This document shows, in pieces, positions 23,782-36,487 of a stretch of DNA of 64,000 nucleotides. The notes below the pieces were generated by a model. That model searched no databases. It was given only the letters and a program-made list of their open reading frames with translations, and was not told the DNA's origin. How positions within the stretch are numbered: position 1 is the stretch's first letter; each line of letters starts with the position of its first letter. The stretch is from Panagrolaimus kolymaensis (taxonomy: Eukaryota; Nematoda; Chromadorea; Rhabditida; Panagrolaimidae), in assembly GCA_028622995.1 (NCBI GenBank), contig JAJQJQ010000006.1, positions 7,192,001 to 7,256,000 of the forward strand, written 5' to 3'. Made by a program: the position numbers and the translations under genes.

Positions 23782-25190
23782 CCCCTTATTAACTTACGAT
23801 CATCCTTGTTACTGCTGTTCAATATCCGCTATTTAAATAATAATCACTATCTATTTTTTGCTTTTTCTAAGAATCATCTTGTTTTTTGTTTTTGTTTATT
23901 TACATATTGGAATACAAAATATACATCACCGTAACTTTTTCCACCACTTTTTTGTTTTTCTAAATTTTACTTTTGCTTCATGAAGTTCTACTATTATTTT
24001 TTTAGTTCAATAGAAAAAAAACTTGGTTTTAGTTTTTAGTTTTCTATAAAATTTTCCTTCCGTATGCATGAATTCAATATTTTTTTTCTTCTTATTTTCA
24101 ATGTTAAAAAAATGAGTGAGTGAAAATTGAATGAACTTTATAGCTATGTTTTTTCTTTTCTTCTTTTTTTAACGGAATTTGTACTACAACGTCCGACCAA
24201 AAAGATTTTTGGAACACGACAATGTCAAAGAAAATTTTTTTGTGAGAGTGCAACAGCATGATTTTAAAACATAATAGTAAAAAAAGATTAAACAAAGTCT
24301 TTTTTTTTGCAAAAAAAAAATGCGAATTGCAGAAAAAAAAGAAAAGAAGTAAAGTACTTCCTTGCTTGCTGCAATTGACTGAATAAAATTGCGAATGATC
24401 GTACGTACTACGACCGACGACTGCCCTTTTTTCTTTTTTCACTGATTCACGTTTCTGTCAATTACCTTACATTTTTTACACAAAATTTTAACACAAACTA
24501 TGACTGAGTTTAAGAAAGTTGTGAAAAATGAGTTTCTTTTTAATACCAATTTTTTTTAATAATTTTTAGTCCGAATAAATTCAATTTTTACTTAATTTTA
24601 TGAAGAAAAAATACTATCCTTTAATATTTTTAATCATCTCACGTAGACAACTTTTTTTCTCTTTTTTCTCTCAATCTCTTTTTTTGTGATTCATTACTAT
24701 CGCTGTTTTTGACCACATTTTTTTGGGCGTGAGCATCATTCATTTACAATCATTAGATTAGTGGAGAGAGAAAAATTAGATCAAGCGTGCAAAAAAAATT
24801 TGCAACAAAAATCGCATCTCTCTGCAGAAAATATAAAAAAACGTTTCTCAATTTAGAATCGCAGCAAAAATCAGACTATCAACGAGAATAGAATTAAATA
24901 TATAAAAACGAGTATTAAAATTTTCTGCAACATTTCTCTTTTTTTTCTTTTTCTTTTTTTTTTGCAGAAGAAGGAAGCAAAAAATTTTTTGAAGTGATTT
25001 AATTTGTAAAAAGTCGTAAATTGTTTTTTTTTTTTGGTACTTAAAAATTGTCTTAATTCAACGAATAAAACAAATTTATTTTTGAGCATAGAAAATAGTC
25101 CTTTTTTAATTAATTTAGTGGCCTAAAGAAAGGAAGATTGTAATTACTTTTTTGGTTTTGACTGTAATATTTTTTTGATAGTAAATAAGG

Positions 25191-25310
25191 GATTTTGGTG
25201 TTTGCTTTTTTATCCAAGAAAAGATGTTACAGGGGCAAGATAAGTTACACGTATTGTTTTGTTTACAAACAAAAAAAAAACAACCACTACAAAAAATTTG
25301 GTATTTTTTA
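25191..25310 (-). mobile_element. Palindromic MITE-like repeat, copy C (inverted)
   Basis: Read on the minus strand it has TTTGTTTGTAAACAAA, then ATCTTGCCCCTGTAACATC, then GCAAACACCAAAA. This matches the order and core motifs of copy A with substitutions and small indels. Confidence 0.65.
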
Positions 25311-27446
25311 CTAACGTAAACATCTTTGTTCCCGAAAATGACGGTTGTTTGCACTTTTTTGAGTAACTTTCTCTTTTTTGTTAGTTAATTTCATTTTTAA
25401 GGTGAATAATTACTTTAATTTTATTTGTAATAAGTTTACATTTATTTCCAAAGAGCACTTTAAAAAAGTTATTGAATTGAATATTTTACTCAAATATCCA
25501 TCGTGCCATTATGTCTGTTTTAAAATTTGTTCTCATTTCTTCATTGTTTTATTTCTTCATATTTTCTCGTGATTTCCTACAGTATAATCTTTTCTCAGCA
25601 TTGATCTCAAATAATGCTGCAATTTCCTTTACTTTTTTAATTTCACAATGAAAAAAACTTTTCAACTTTTATTTTTAATCACCACACTAGACTTTTTTTG
25701 TTGTTAATGTTTTATTATGGGTGGTTGAGTAGTAGTAGTAGTTGCTTCCCAGGGCAACGAAAAAATTATTTATTTTTTGGCACAACGAAGGAAAGTTATC
25801 ACATTTTTTTTTGCAAAAAAAACCTTTTTTCCTGCTATTACTTTTTCAGGTTAGCTATTTAGCCATTCTCCCCATAAATATAACGACGTCATTAGACTGT
25901 GTGTGTTTTCTCGTAAAACATTTATTGTTTGTTTGCTGCTTGTAAACTCTGAAAAAAAAAATTATATGATTCAAGTAAAAACCTAAAAACACCTGTTTTT
26001 GCATGTCATTTTTTTACTTTTCATTAATATTTAATTATTACTCCAAAAAGTATATAAATTAAACAAACGCATTTCTGTTTTTTTCATTCAGAATCAAAGA
26101 AACTTTAAGCTTGTTGTTTTTAAATTTGCACGTATCCGGTAAAAGAGATAGTCAGCGTATAGCATCGCCTAATCTTCACTCATGTTAAAAAAGGATTTAA
26201 AAAAGTTTCATTTTGGTAGATCTCTCTCGTGTTTCCTTTTTTACCAACATCATGTCCTTTTAAAATATGAATGAAATTATTAAGAATAAACATTCTTTTT
26301 AAAAATAAAATGTTTATTTTAATTTTGTAGTTTCCGCATTTTCTTATAAAATCACTTCAACTTTTCTTTTAAAAAAAGCATAAAATGTGTCGCTGAGATT
26401 TTTAATAAATAAATAAAAAAAGCGCTGTGGCTTTTTGAAGTTTTTTTTTTAATATTTTTCTTAACTTTTTTTGAATTTTTTGAGAAATCAAAAAAAATTT
26501 CTTAGCTTTTTTCTTTTGTCGAATAAAGACAAAAATTGCTCTGACAAAAGAATAAAAATTAATTTTGCTTCCTTCGAGTGTATGCCAATTGTCCTTTTTT
26601 GATTTTTTGACAATGGCAATTTTAAAATCTGGGTTATTTTTTTAAAAGCCAAGCAAGCCATTATACTTTTAAAGCTTCCACATGGCAAAAAAAAGCTATC
26701 ATCTGAGGCTTTGGAGCTAATTTCTAATCTTCAGCTATAAATACTATTCAGATTTATAAAAAAAAATTGCTACCGTATTTTTGGGATTTAAATAGAAAAA
26801 CTCTTATTGAATTCTATGATAATTTTTATAAATTTTTTTTTATTTTAGGCTACTGAAGTTGGGCAAAAATTGTATTTATTTAATGATTTCATTTCTTTTC
26901 ACACGAAGCTTTAAATTTGGCTTCTTTCCCGTCCAAGGTTGTCTGGCATCATTTAATAGAAGAAAAATTAATTTCCGTCTCTCTAACTCAATTTTGCTTG
27001 CATCCTAATTTTTAATTTCAGTTACATTAAAGCCCATTTTTCTATTACTACTGTAAGATTCATATCCAGCAAGAAAAAAAAATTAATTTTTCTATTTCTT
27101 TTTTCTTTCATATTCCATCATCCTCCACCCTTTTATTTTCCAACCTATCCCTTCTTTAATCAAATATACTGTATTTTTATCACACATTCTTCTTCCCTAA
27201 ACAAATGTGATTGCCTTTTTCTTCTTCTGTTTGTATGATTTCTTTATTCACGCAACTACAACAAAAAAAAATGTATTTTCGAGAATGTCGTCCGCTAAAA
27301 AACGAAGAAGATCCATTACGACGACAGAGGACTAACGCGATAAAAGGATATTTCATAAAAGTTCATATTCCTTTAATAAAAAATATTTCGTTATTATCGT
27401 CGCACTTTTATCTTTAAAAACTAACCATCAAAAAATGGATGGCACT

Positions 27447-28255
27447 TAGGGTTGTTAAATTTACCGGTAAATCGAAAATCGGTAAATTTACCGGTAAATT
27501 TACCGGTAAATTTACAGGTAAATTGGTAAATCGGTAAATTGGTAAATTTACTAAAAAAACACAAAAATATCCATATTTAAAATGGTTTTATTTAAAAATC
27601 ATATTAAACAAAAGTATTTTATTTATTTTACTATTAATTTTCGTAAAGCAAATGGAGAAAAGTTTTGAAATTAGGAGGGAAAGTTATATTATTAATAAAA
27701 AAAAAACAGATTTTTCAAAGAGTGAATGAAATGTTAAAACAAAATAATTATTAATCATTTTTTTTACCAGCTGATGCATCAGAAGTGACAACCATTTCTC
27801 CTGAGTTGTCACCTGAGCTATCTTCTGAGCTTATTTCAGGATATTCTAATATTAGAGCTATTTTTCCTTCAATTAGTTTGAATAAGTTGAGGTTGTGTTT
27901 AATAAAAGTTTGTTGTGAGACATTTTTTTAAACAATAAATAAATTTCAAAATTTTAAATTTAGAGATTTGTTGAGAAAAGTGAAATAGGAAAAACACATT
28001 TAAAGGTAATTGAAAACAATTTTTTATACTTCAAAAGTTAAAAACAGACGGCTTTTTCGACCATTATTAGAAATTTTTTCAAAAAAACACAAAATTTACC
28101 AATGTAGAAAGGCGATTTTTTGAATGGTAAATTTACCGGTAAATTTACCGATTTACCGATTTACCAAGGAGATTTTTTTAGTGGTAAATTTACCAGTCAA
28201 TTTACCGGTAAATTTACCGGTAAATTACCGGTAAATTTACCGAGGCGCAACCCTA
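27447..28255 (-). mobile_element. hAT-type non-autonomous element, 809 bp, with perfect 8-bp target duplication
   Basis: Ends are TAGGGTTG and CAACCCTA, flanked by exact ATGGCACT duplications (27439-27446 and 28256-28263). Both arms carry many copies of palindromic TTTACCGGTAAA. The interior on the minus strand has an open stretch of about 55 codons (roughly 27755-27930) reading SQQTFIKHNLNLFKLIEG, then an acidic serine-rich tail ending SAGKKND. This resembles the extreme C-terminus of hAT/BED transposases and suggests a deletion derivative of an autonomous element. It shares terminal bases and palindromic arm design with the 192-bp element at 9889-10080. Confidence 0.87.
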
Positions 28256-29409
28256 ATGGCACTACATTTTTAGGATGAGTAAATTTGTTGTTAGTAGTAT
28301 TTATCCATAAATAATAACAATAATTCTTGTTTGGATTTGTTCTATTTCAAAACAACCAAGAAAAAGCTTATTTACTACGCCTTTTTATTTCTTAAGCCAT
28401 TTTTGTATCTTCATTCATACAATAAATAGAAAGAAGATGAGCACTAAATATATTTATTCTTTTTACTTATAATAACCAAGAAACGGTGAACGTTAATGTT
28501 CGTGATGCTTTAGTTATTTTTATTAACGAAACTGTAATGCTTTTTTGCGAATTTTAAAACAAAATAATAATTTTTAAAAAAGATTTTGGATGGTTTTCCT
28601 CGAAGTTAGATCCAAAAGTAAATAAAATTACTTTTTATCAAACTAAGATAATACGGTTAAATTGTTTTTGAAACAAATGTTTCAATGTTGCTAGATTTTT
28701 TGCATTTCCATTTTGAAACTCGTTTATTCTTTTTTCTCAGCAACAAATTCTTTTAAATTTTTTGATTTCTGCTACTCGTAATTTTGATATATTTAAATTT
28801 TTCCGTTTATAAAAGGCATCTCTTACCATAATATTATATCCTAAAAATCGAAAAATGATTACAGTATCTCAAGGTTGTTGCTTCCATTTTTACCAAATTT
28901 CTTTTTTGAAAATTTTAATTTTAGTGCAGCAAATTTAAAAATCTTAATTTTACTTTTTTTGTAGCCATTTGTTTCTTACCTTCCTTAAAGTTTTTTGTCC
29001 CATCTTTTGAACCACATTCTTCTTTCTCCAAGTATATTTTGATTTTCCTTTTTCTTTTGTGGTTAATAAACATGAATGAATGTGAATGGGAAATGTCCAC
29101 AGCCGCCTTTATTGAATTCGCTCAAAACTTTTATGTCTCGACTCTTTTTTAAATTTAATTTCCAAACTATCGCGACAAACAATCACTTTTTTTATTTACT
29201 ACTACTACGATTGTTCCTTTCATTTCATACATACGTGACCATTTTCAATTTATGTTTCTTCCTTGTTTTCGTGATTTTTTCTTTCGATCACTTTTTTACC
29301 GCCCAATTTTTCTCTGATCTTGGTGGCGATTGACGGGTTTTTAAAGTACTTTTATTCTCATTCGCTTTAATTAGTGTTAACCTCCTTTTTATTTTATATT
29401 TTTTTATAG

Positions 29410-32400
29410 GCAATCATTCAACAATCAAACAACAACATTGTATCAGCACCGAATATAACCACAAATGGCGGTAGTAATTTACATCAATCACTACCCCAAG
29501 CAACACCAAGTTTAATAAATAATTCTGGTGGAGGTTCGTCAAGTTCAAGCGGTGGTTCTTCGATTACAAATGAACATGTAAATAATTCCCAACAACAACA
29601 TCAACAATTAATTGGAGGAGGACAACAAATAAGATTGCCTCATCATCCTTTAATACAACAACAGCAGCAACACGAAAATAATCTTCTTGGAACTTTGCAC
29701 CATCATCAGCAGCAACAATTTGGAAATTTTTTACATTCTCCTTTATTGGGAGCAACCATGCAAGTTCCAGGTTCTGTAAATGAAATGCAAAATGTCGCAA
29801 ATTCAACCCCACAAGATTTAGCTTCAATTCAGCAATATGTTATGCTAATGAATCAACAGCAGCAGCAGCAACAACAACAGCAACACGCGGCAGTCGCTGC
29901 AGCTTTACAAAATCAAACTTCGGGAATGCCAAATTCATTAGCAACCAATGCAATTTTATTTAATGCTTTAAATCGATCTAATGATCCTAATAATTTTTCC
30001 TTATCTGGTAAGCTTTTTTTGGTTTAAGTTTTCTGCTTTAAATTTTCCCTAATAGACTTCGGTAGTCTACAAAGTCAAATTACAGTATTTTTTAACAAAA
30101 AGCTTCTATGAATTTACTAAATTTATGGCGTTCATTTTTGTATTCTTTAAAACTCTTTATCGGCAACAAAAAAAAACAAATTCCCTTTTGAGTACTTTTT
30201 TACTTCCCTTTCTTTTTTATTATTATTTAAAAATTTGTATTTTTCTTTCAGCCCTTCAATCTCCTTCAGTTGATCTTTCGCAAGCGGCTTTTGCACTTAA
30301 TAATGAAAGAAGAACATCCGCGCAATTTTTACCTCCATCAGGTCCACCATCTCAAGCTTCAAGCATTCATCCTCAATTAACTCCAGTGCATCAAACTCCA
30401 CCGATGATGAGTCCATTGCTTCAAGCTGCAGTTCAACATCAACAACATCAGCAGCAGCAACAACAGCAGCATCAACTTCAACATCCACCAATTTCTCAGC
30501 AATCTATCGAAGAATTAGCAGCTTTGACTCAAATGAATCCCAATCTTCTTCAAGCTAATCTTCTAAACGAACTTCAACGCGAAGTTCATCGGCAGCAACA
30601 AGCTGCAGCTGCCGCGGCAGCAGCTCATCAACAAGCTCAACATTTTCAAAATTTACAAGCTGCTTTACAGCAAGCTAATTTACCACCAGGTCATGCTCAA
30701 CAACTTTTAAATGCCATTCACCAACAACAGCAACAAAATCAACAGCAACAAATGTTAGCTGCGCAACAAGGCATTCATGGAGGAATGTTTAATCCACAAG
30801 CAGCTGGAATAAGGCCATCACCGATGAAACCACCAATGCCACCGCCACAAGCTTCGCCATTAATGAAACATTCGACATCCATAAATTCTTCGCCGATTAA
30901 TGGTGTCAGATTTATTGATGAACCATCAACAAGTGCAAAAAAGTAAGTTCTATAGTTTTATCTCTCAAATATAAAATTAGCAAAAGAAACAACAATTGAG
31001 GGCTTTGAAAACAACATTGTTGTCAAAATAGTAAAAGTATCATTCGAAAGCAATTTTTGATTTCAAAAATGTTTAAGCAAATGGTAATAACTTTTAAATT
31101 TTTTGTATTGGTTGTTTTTCATTTGTAAACAACGACGATGTTACTACTCTTGTGCCAATAATATCTTTTTTTGGAAGGTAATAAAACAAACACCAAAAAT
31201 TGTTTCTTTATCCTTGTCACCGACAATCTTAAAATAATAAATTACCATCTTCTTTTCTTAGAACATTTAGTATGACAGAAATTATTTTCGGAGTTCAAAA
31301 AACTTACCAGATAGTAATCAATCTGTTTAAAGGTTTCTAAATTAAATAACTGCGCTTCCAAAAATAGCTCCAACACCATAGTCCACTCATAGAAATAATA
31401 CACACGGTAATAAATATTACAACTTTTTTATATACACAAATTAGAAACTATTTGAGCCCCTCTCAAGGTCATTTATTTATTTCTATTTCTGGTCACTATT
31501 TTTCATAACAATTAATTGCATTCCACATAAAAAGTTTTTACACCTAAACACTAAAAAGAAAACATGATTCTTATGTATGTATGGTTTTCAGATTATCACA
31601 ACCGCAATTATCTTCCATGCAACAACAACATCAACAGCAATCAACAGCGCATGCTTCGACATATCTTCCAAAGCGTGCATCCTTTCCTTCTCAACCAACA
31701 ACATCAGCAGCTCAAAGAAAAGGTTCCATTGCAGCTGCATCACCAGGAGGAATACAAAATTTACCTAAACCTATTCCAACTCCAATTGCCAAAGCTCCAT
31801 CTTTAAACATTCCACAGCCATCATTTTCTAGTCAACCACATTTACAACAACCAGGGCCATCAACATCTTCTGCAATGAACAATCCTATTATTCCTCCACC
31901 TCCATTATCTCAAGGACTTCCACAACAACCATATTATCCAACCCATTTTCTTCGAGGAACATCAATTCGACTTGAAAGTGGTGAAACTCGTTTAATTGAA
32001 GATATGAAAGCTGAAGATTTTTATAAATCTTCTTTATTAACTTCAGAAATGAGAGTATGCATTGGCGAAATAACAGAAATCAAGCCAACTCAATGTTGTC
32101 GATTTATAAATATTTCATATAAAATGGATATCGATGGTCAAGCTGCAGCTGGCTCGATGACGGCTTCGGCTGAATATCCTTTTTATGAAACGGAAAACGG
32201 GTGGTCATCTCATGATCCATTTAAAACTTTAAATTTATACGGGTTAAAATGCAAAAAAATTGAGGTAATTTTTTTATTACACAAAATCCATAAACGATGG
32301 TAATAAGATTTTAAATTTTTTATAGGTCGGTGATAAATGTATTTTACTTTCAAAAGATTTTGCTGATAAGGATGATGCAGAGTTGAAGAAAAAATGGCAA

Positions 32401-33095
32401 AAACAATTTAAAGGACAATTTAAAAATTATTCTAAAACTGAAATGTTGGGGAATAATGAAATGAACGATCATCCTATGATGGAAAGAGTGGCAACTAATG
32501 GCGGCAATCAAGGACAAAATAGGCTTGTAAGAAAATCCATTCCACCTCCATTAGCAATGAGTAAGTCTTTGAATTGATAGTTTAGTTAACGAGGATTTAA
32601 AAGTTGAAGAAGCTTGTGTGCTTTAAATAAAAATATTGATAATAGCAACTAATTGCAAACATTTCTAAAGCTCTTCCATTTCCAGATTCCACAGCTGGAA
32701 TCCTTTCCATGAATCACGTAAATGGACCAACAACATCCCAAACTTCCACATCGGATTCAACAACGCCTTTAACTTCGACCATTTCAGCTCCAGCTGATAC
32801 GTATCTTTCAAATCATGCATTTTCTATTTTAACCCCAAATGAACCCTTTTCTGCTCCAGCAGCAATGGATGATCTCACAGTTGATGCACAAATGGCTCAA
32901 GCAGCTTATGCTAAACGTGTAGCAGCAGCAATGGCAGCAGCCGCCGCCGCACCAACAGCGACGGCAATTACAAATACCGAAGTTGAAGCAATGCAAGTTG
33001 ATGAAGAAGAGCCTTCACCATCCACATCATCCACAGCAACTTTAAGACCACCCAATAAACAAAATGATGATGTGTTTTTAGATTTTTCTATTTAA
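29410..33095 (+). CDS. AXH-domain, polyglutamine-rich protein (ataxin-1-like), 5' incomplete
   Basis: Five exons in phase: 29410-30007, 30252-30942, 31592-32264, 32326-32560 and 32686-33095 (TAA). Exons 1-2 are glutamine-, alanine- and histidine-rich: one tract of ten glutamines near 29860, a seven-glutamine tract near 30450, and an eight-alanine run at about 30600. Exons 3-4 contain an AXH domain: HFLRGTSIRLESGE, VCIGEITEIKPTQC, TASAEYPFYETENGWSS, LYGLKCKKIEVGDKCILLS. The AXH fold is the RNA- and protein-binding dimerisation domain of ataxin-1 and HBP1. The tail is low complexity with MQVDEEEPSPSTSST. No initiator ATG was found; the first exon must lie upstream, beyond the acceptor at 29409. 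The protein is probably nuclear, a transcriptional co-regulator. Confidence 0.87.
31099..31200 (+). mobile_element. Palindromic MITE-like repeat, copy B
   Basis: About 102 bp in intron 2 of the AXH gene: TTTTTTGTATTGG, AACGACGATGTTACTACTC, TTTTTTTGGAAGGTAA and ACAAACACCAAAAA line up with copy A. The inner palindrome is decayed (ATAATATC instead of GTAACATC). Confidence 0.72.
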
Positions 33096-34073
33096 TACAA
33101 AAAATTTTTTAAATGAATCTCTTTCCAACTCTCTTTTGCAATTTATTTTTTTGTTTGTTAGTTTTTTTGACTGCCATTTTAAAGGTGCAGCAGTATCTTT
33201 TCTCGAGCAATGGGGCCAATATTTATAAAGAGTTGCATTGCTTAAAATAATTTTTCTGCTCTCCACTTTTGAATTAATGTTGTTCATGGTTCATCAATTT
33301 TTTTAGAAATTATCTCAAGAAAAACAGTCTTTTACCCATATTTTCGTCTTCTTTTTTTTTAATTATCCCGTGTGATTGATTCTATTTTGTATTACGCGTA
33401 GTAATTTAAAACACGCCCAACTAATTTTGTTTCTTTCTTTTCAAAAACTTTAAAAAATTTTTTTAATTATGTGTTATCTTAAAAGCTTGTTTCAAAAGCT
33501 AACGAAAAGCAGCATCAAGCTTTAGTTGACGCAAGTTTTTAAAACTGATAGTAGCAATCATTAATAATTTATAAACCTTTCAACTTTATAATTTTATTCT
33601 TTTCTTTTTTTATGTTAGAGCTTTTCCATCTTTTAATTACCTTTCAAAATTTATTTTTCATATTTTTTTGTTATTTTACCCTTTCGTATTGGTCTCCAAT
33701 GGTACAACAATATTATTTTTTCTTTTCATTATTGTCGTGATTTGAATATTTCGATCTTTTAGAGAGTATAGTTTTTTTAAAGTCAAAATTAAGAAGTCTC
33801 ATGTTCATTTTTTTGTCACCTCAGCGATTCGATGTCATTTTAAAATCCTTCAAAATAAAACATTTAATACACACTATTGTTTGAATTCACTCTTAACCGA
33901 GTTACAAAAGAAAATTAACAAGCTTAATGAAACCATGATAGTTCATAAAATACACAATTTGAAAGCAATAATTTAATCTCTTAAAAATGCTACGAAAATA
34001 CCCAATTCACAAACAAAACAAAAAATGACAAGGAAATAATACAGAAAATAAAACACCGATACATAAATACAAG
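33096..34073. other. Convergent 3' flank
   Basis: Nearly 1 kb between the stops of the AXH gene and the UBA3-like gene. It is AT-rich, with 3' UTR expected from both sides. No gene was seen. Confidence 0.4.
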
Positions 34074-35694
34074 TTAAACCATTTCAGTAGGAAATCTTAG
34101 ACGAAAAGTAATTGCTTCTGCCAAAGTGATATCAGCAACAAGGATTTCATCACCATCTGATAAATTGAGCTCTGAAAAAAATGAATGTAAAAATAAAAGC
34201 AAAAACAAAAAAAACTAACGTTGAAGAGATTTTTCAAGATTTTCTTTTGATAATGATTCAGCTTGAGGCAGCAAAGAATTGATCATGTAAAGACAATTTC
34301 CAGCAGAATGGATGCTGGGTTCTTTGAGTTGATACTTTTCTATCAAAATTTCCATAAAATCTTTCAATAAGGTTGTTCTGGCTGATTCAAGTTCAAGAGT
34401 GCTTTTGCTGCAAACAATACAATCAGGATTCTTATCAAGTTTCAAAGGACCAAAGAAAACTCCATCAATGTTCGAAAAGTTGAGATAATTATCAAGTGGA
34501 CATCCAATACTGAAAAGTAAAAAATGATTAATAGTCGGTACAATAAAAGGAAAAACATACTTTGAAGCAAGTTTCAAAGCTTCTAAAACACAACATCCAG
34601 CAATGATGGCATTTGTTGAAGCAACAGCAGGTATAATTCTTTTCACCACACCTTGAGTAAGACGGAAATCAACGCCAGTAATATTGAATTGTTTAGCTCG
34701 CGCTTGTGCTTTTTCTAGAATCCATTCCAAATGTTCAAGACTATCACCATCGATTTGTTCATCACCAAATGGTTTATCTGCATCCCATTGAATGACTTTG
34801 ACATATTCGATGCAATGTTCAGGAAGTCGAGGAGTTGTAGCAATGGTGCAAAGAGGAAAGTTAATTTGAGGTGGGTAAAGATCAAGAGTACATTCAATGC
34901 ATGGAGAGAAGAATGGAAAGACCACTCGAGCATTTCCTTTGAAGCCTTCTGTTCCACCATCGATCAAAGGAACAATTGTGTCAGGATCAGGCGAGCCATC
35001 AGCATCAAATTCAACTAATTTACACTAAAAGCAAAATAGGTAAGCAGGGGAAAAAGCAAAAGAAAGTTTAACCATTGTATCATTTAACCATCGACGAGCA
35101 AGAATTGAATCCAAACCACAAATAACGATTGAAAAACGACGATAAAAGTTCAAATCTTTTGATTGTATTTTGCAGTTATGACCAATAACATTAACACCAT
35201 CAATGCGTTTATTGATATATTCGGCAGCAACTTCAGCTTTTGATTTACCAATATCTGATTCTCTAAAACCAATATCATTTTAATCAGAAATAAATGAAGA
35301 TAAAGCAAGCAAAACCTGAATAAAAATTGTCGATTCAGATTTGATAAATCAATGGTGTCCATGTCGATTGTTTCAATATGTTTGAAACCAGATAAAGCCT
35401 GAAAATGAAAGTTTGTAATAAAACGTATGTACTTCAAACAAAGGCTTACCAAATTCTTTAAAATTTCACAGCCAAGTCCACCAGCACCAACCACCAAAAC
35501 TTTACATTGTTGAATTGAATCAAAGTTCTAAAAACCATAACATAAATTTTTATTATAAAAAACAAAAGATGAATTACCTCTTTACCAGGAACAAAAGCAG
35601 GATGAGCAAATGCAGATTCTCGATCAGTTAAACGCCGAATATGCTTCCATTTTTCGTTTAAAGCTTCATCTTCTGATATTGAAATATCGCTCAT
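34074..35694 (-). CDS. rfl-1: NEDD8-activating enzyme E1 catalytic subunit (UBA3 / RFL-1)
   Basis: It adenylates NEDD8 together with the APP-BP1/ULA-1 subunit and passes it as a thioester to UBC-12 for cullin neddylation. The start at 35694 gives [19 protein letters not shown]; six or seven exons follow. The nucleotide-binding loop is [20 protein letters not shown], then [20 protein letters not shown] and [18 protein letters not shown]. The thioester cysteine is in [17 protein letters not shown]. The C-terminal ubiquitin-fold region includes [15 protein letters not shown] and [19 protein letters not shown], with stop at 34074. Length and motif order match UBA3 throughout. Confidence 0.95.
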
Positions 35695-36340
35695 AATTGT
35701 TTCAATTTTACATAAAAAAAAGTAAAACAATGCTGGAAAAAAAGATGAAGAAAGAAGACTTTGAAAGTTTAAATTTTTTTTGTTGCAAAATTTAAAAAGA
35801 CCGCTTTGGTGTTCGTTTTGGCTAGGAATTAATGAGAGTGTAGCATAATTCCGAATTTGGAAACCACCGAATATGAAAAATTTGCCATTTTGAGGATTTA
35901 TAAGTATTCTTTTATAAGTATTCTTTTGAAAATATACATTCTCGTTTGACCCTAAAGATGGCTGATATATTCTTGCAACGATTTCGCGCAAAGTTGTTAT
36001 TTTTCCCTTTCAGCAATTTGGCGCCAAAAATGTTATAGCTATAGCTTCGAAGAATCTAAAATTTCATTCTTCAACTTTTTCTTCTTCTCTTTCAACTTTT
36101 CCCTTTCCCTTTTCAACTTTTTTTTTTCCATCCATATAAAGCGAAGAAATATAAATTTTTTTCGTGAATCATTTGAAAAAAACCACATCTTTTTTTGTAA
36201 ATTGATTTAAAAAAATTTAAAAAAAGTAGTGCACTGCTTTTTGTAAATTTTTTTCAATCAATTTATAAAAAAAGAGGTAGTTTGTTCAGACGGCTCTAAA
36301 AAACGAAAAATTTTTATATTTCCTCCCTTTATATTTAAAT
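35695..36340. other. 5' flank of the UBA3 gene
   Basis: AT-rich sequence with TTTCAACTTTT-type pyrimidine runs near 36070-36120. It holds the UBA3 promoter. No coding sequence was recognised. Confidence 0.4.
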
Positions 36341-36435
36341 TCCTTCGCTTTGCGTCAGCCTTCTTCACTTATATCTCTTCGGAGATATCCTTCGCTTTTG
36401 CGTCGGCCTTCTTCACTTATATCTCTTCGGAGATT
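36341..36435 (+). repeat. Two-copy 47/48-bp tandem repeat with UUCG hairpins
   Basis: Copies at 36341-36387 and 36388-36435 differ by about 4 positions. Each contains GCGTC(A/G)GCCTTCTTCAC and a hairpin capped by a UUCG tetraloop. Copy 1 has the perfect ATATCTC-TTCG-GAGATAT (36371-36388). The GC content is clearly above the surroundings. Confidence 0.85.
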
Positions 36436-36487
36436 TCTCGGAAACACCTGTTAACTGGTGGGGGTGAAAACCCTTTTCTCCTTCAAA

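Larger units (their letters stand above)
18235..29409 (+). other. 11-kb T-rich non-coding region, likely mostly intron or 5' region of the AXH gene
   Basis: No protein-like ORF, tRNA or rRNA was seen. The plus strand is strikingly T-rich with many T-runs, the composition shown by sense strands of introns elsewhere in the window. The region ends in a canonical acceptor (TTTTTTATAG) at 29409, so at least its 3' part is an intron of the plus-strand AXH gene. It contains two copies of a palindromic repeat, the 809-bp hAT element and short simple repeats (e.g. GTAGTAGTAGTAG at about 25730). The 5' exon of the AXH gene could not be located. Confidence 0.6.

Noticed and set aside
29076..29333. 85-codon plus ORF upstream of the AXH gene as its possible first exon
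   Set aside because: No donor joins it in phase to 29410 and its residues (FLSFHTYVTIFNLCFFLVF) look like translated T-rich intron.
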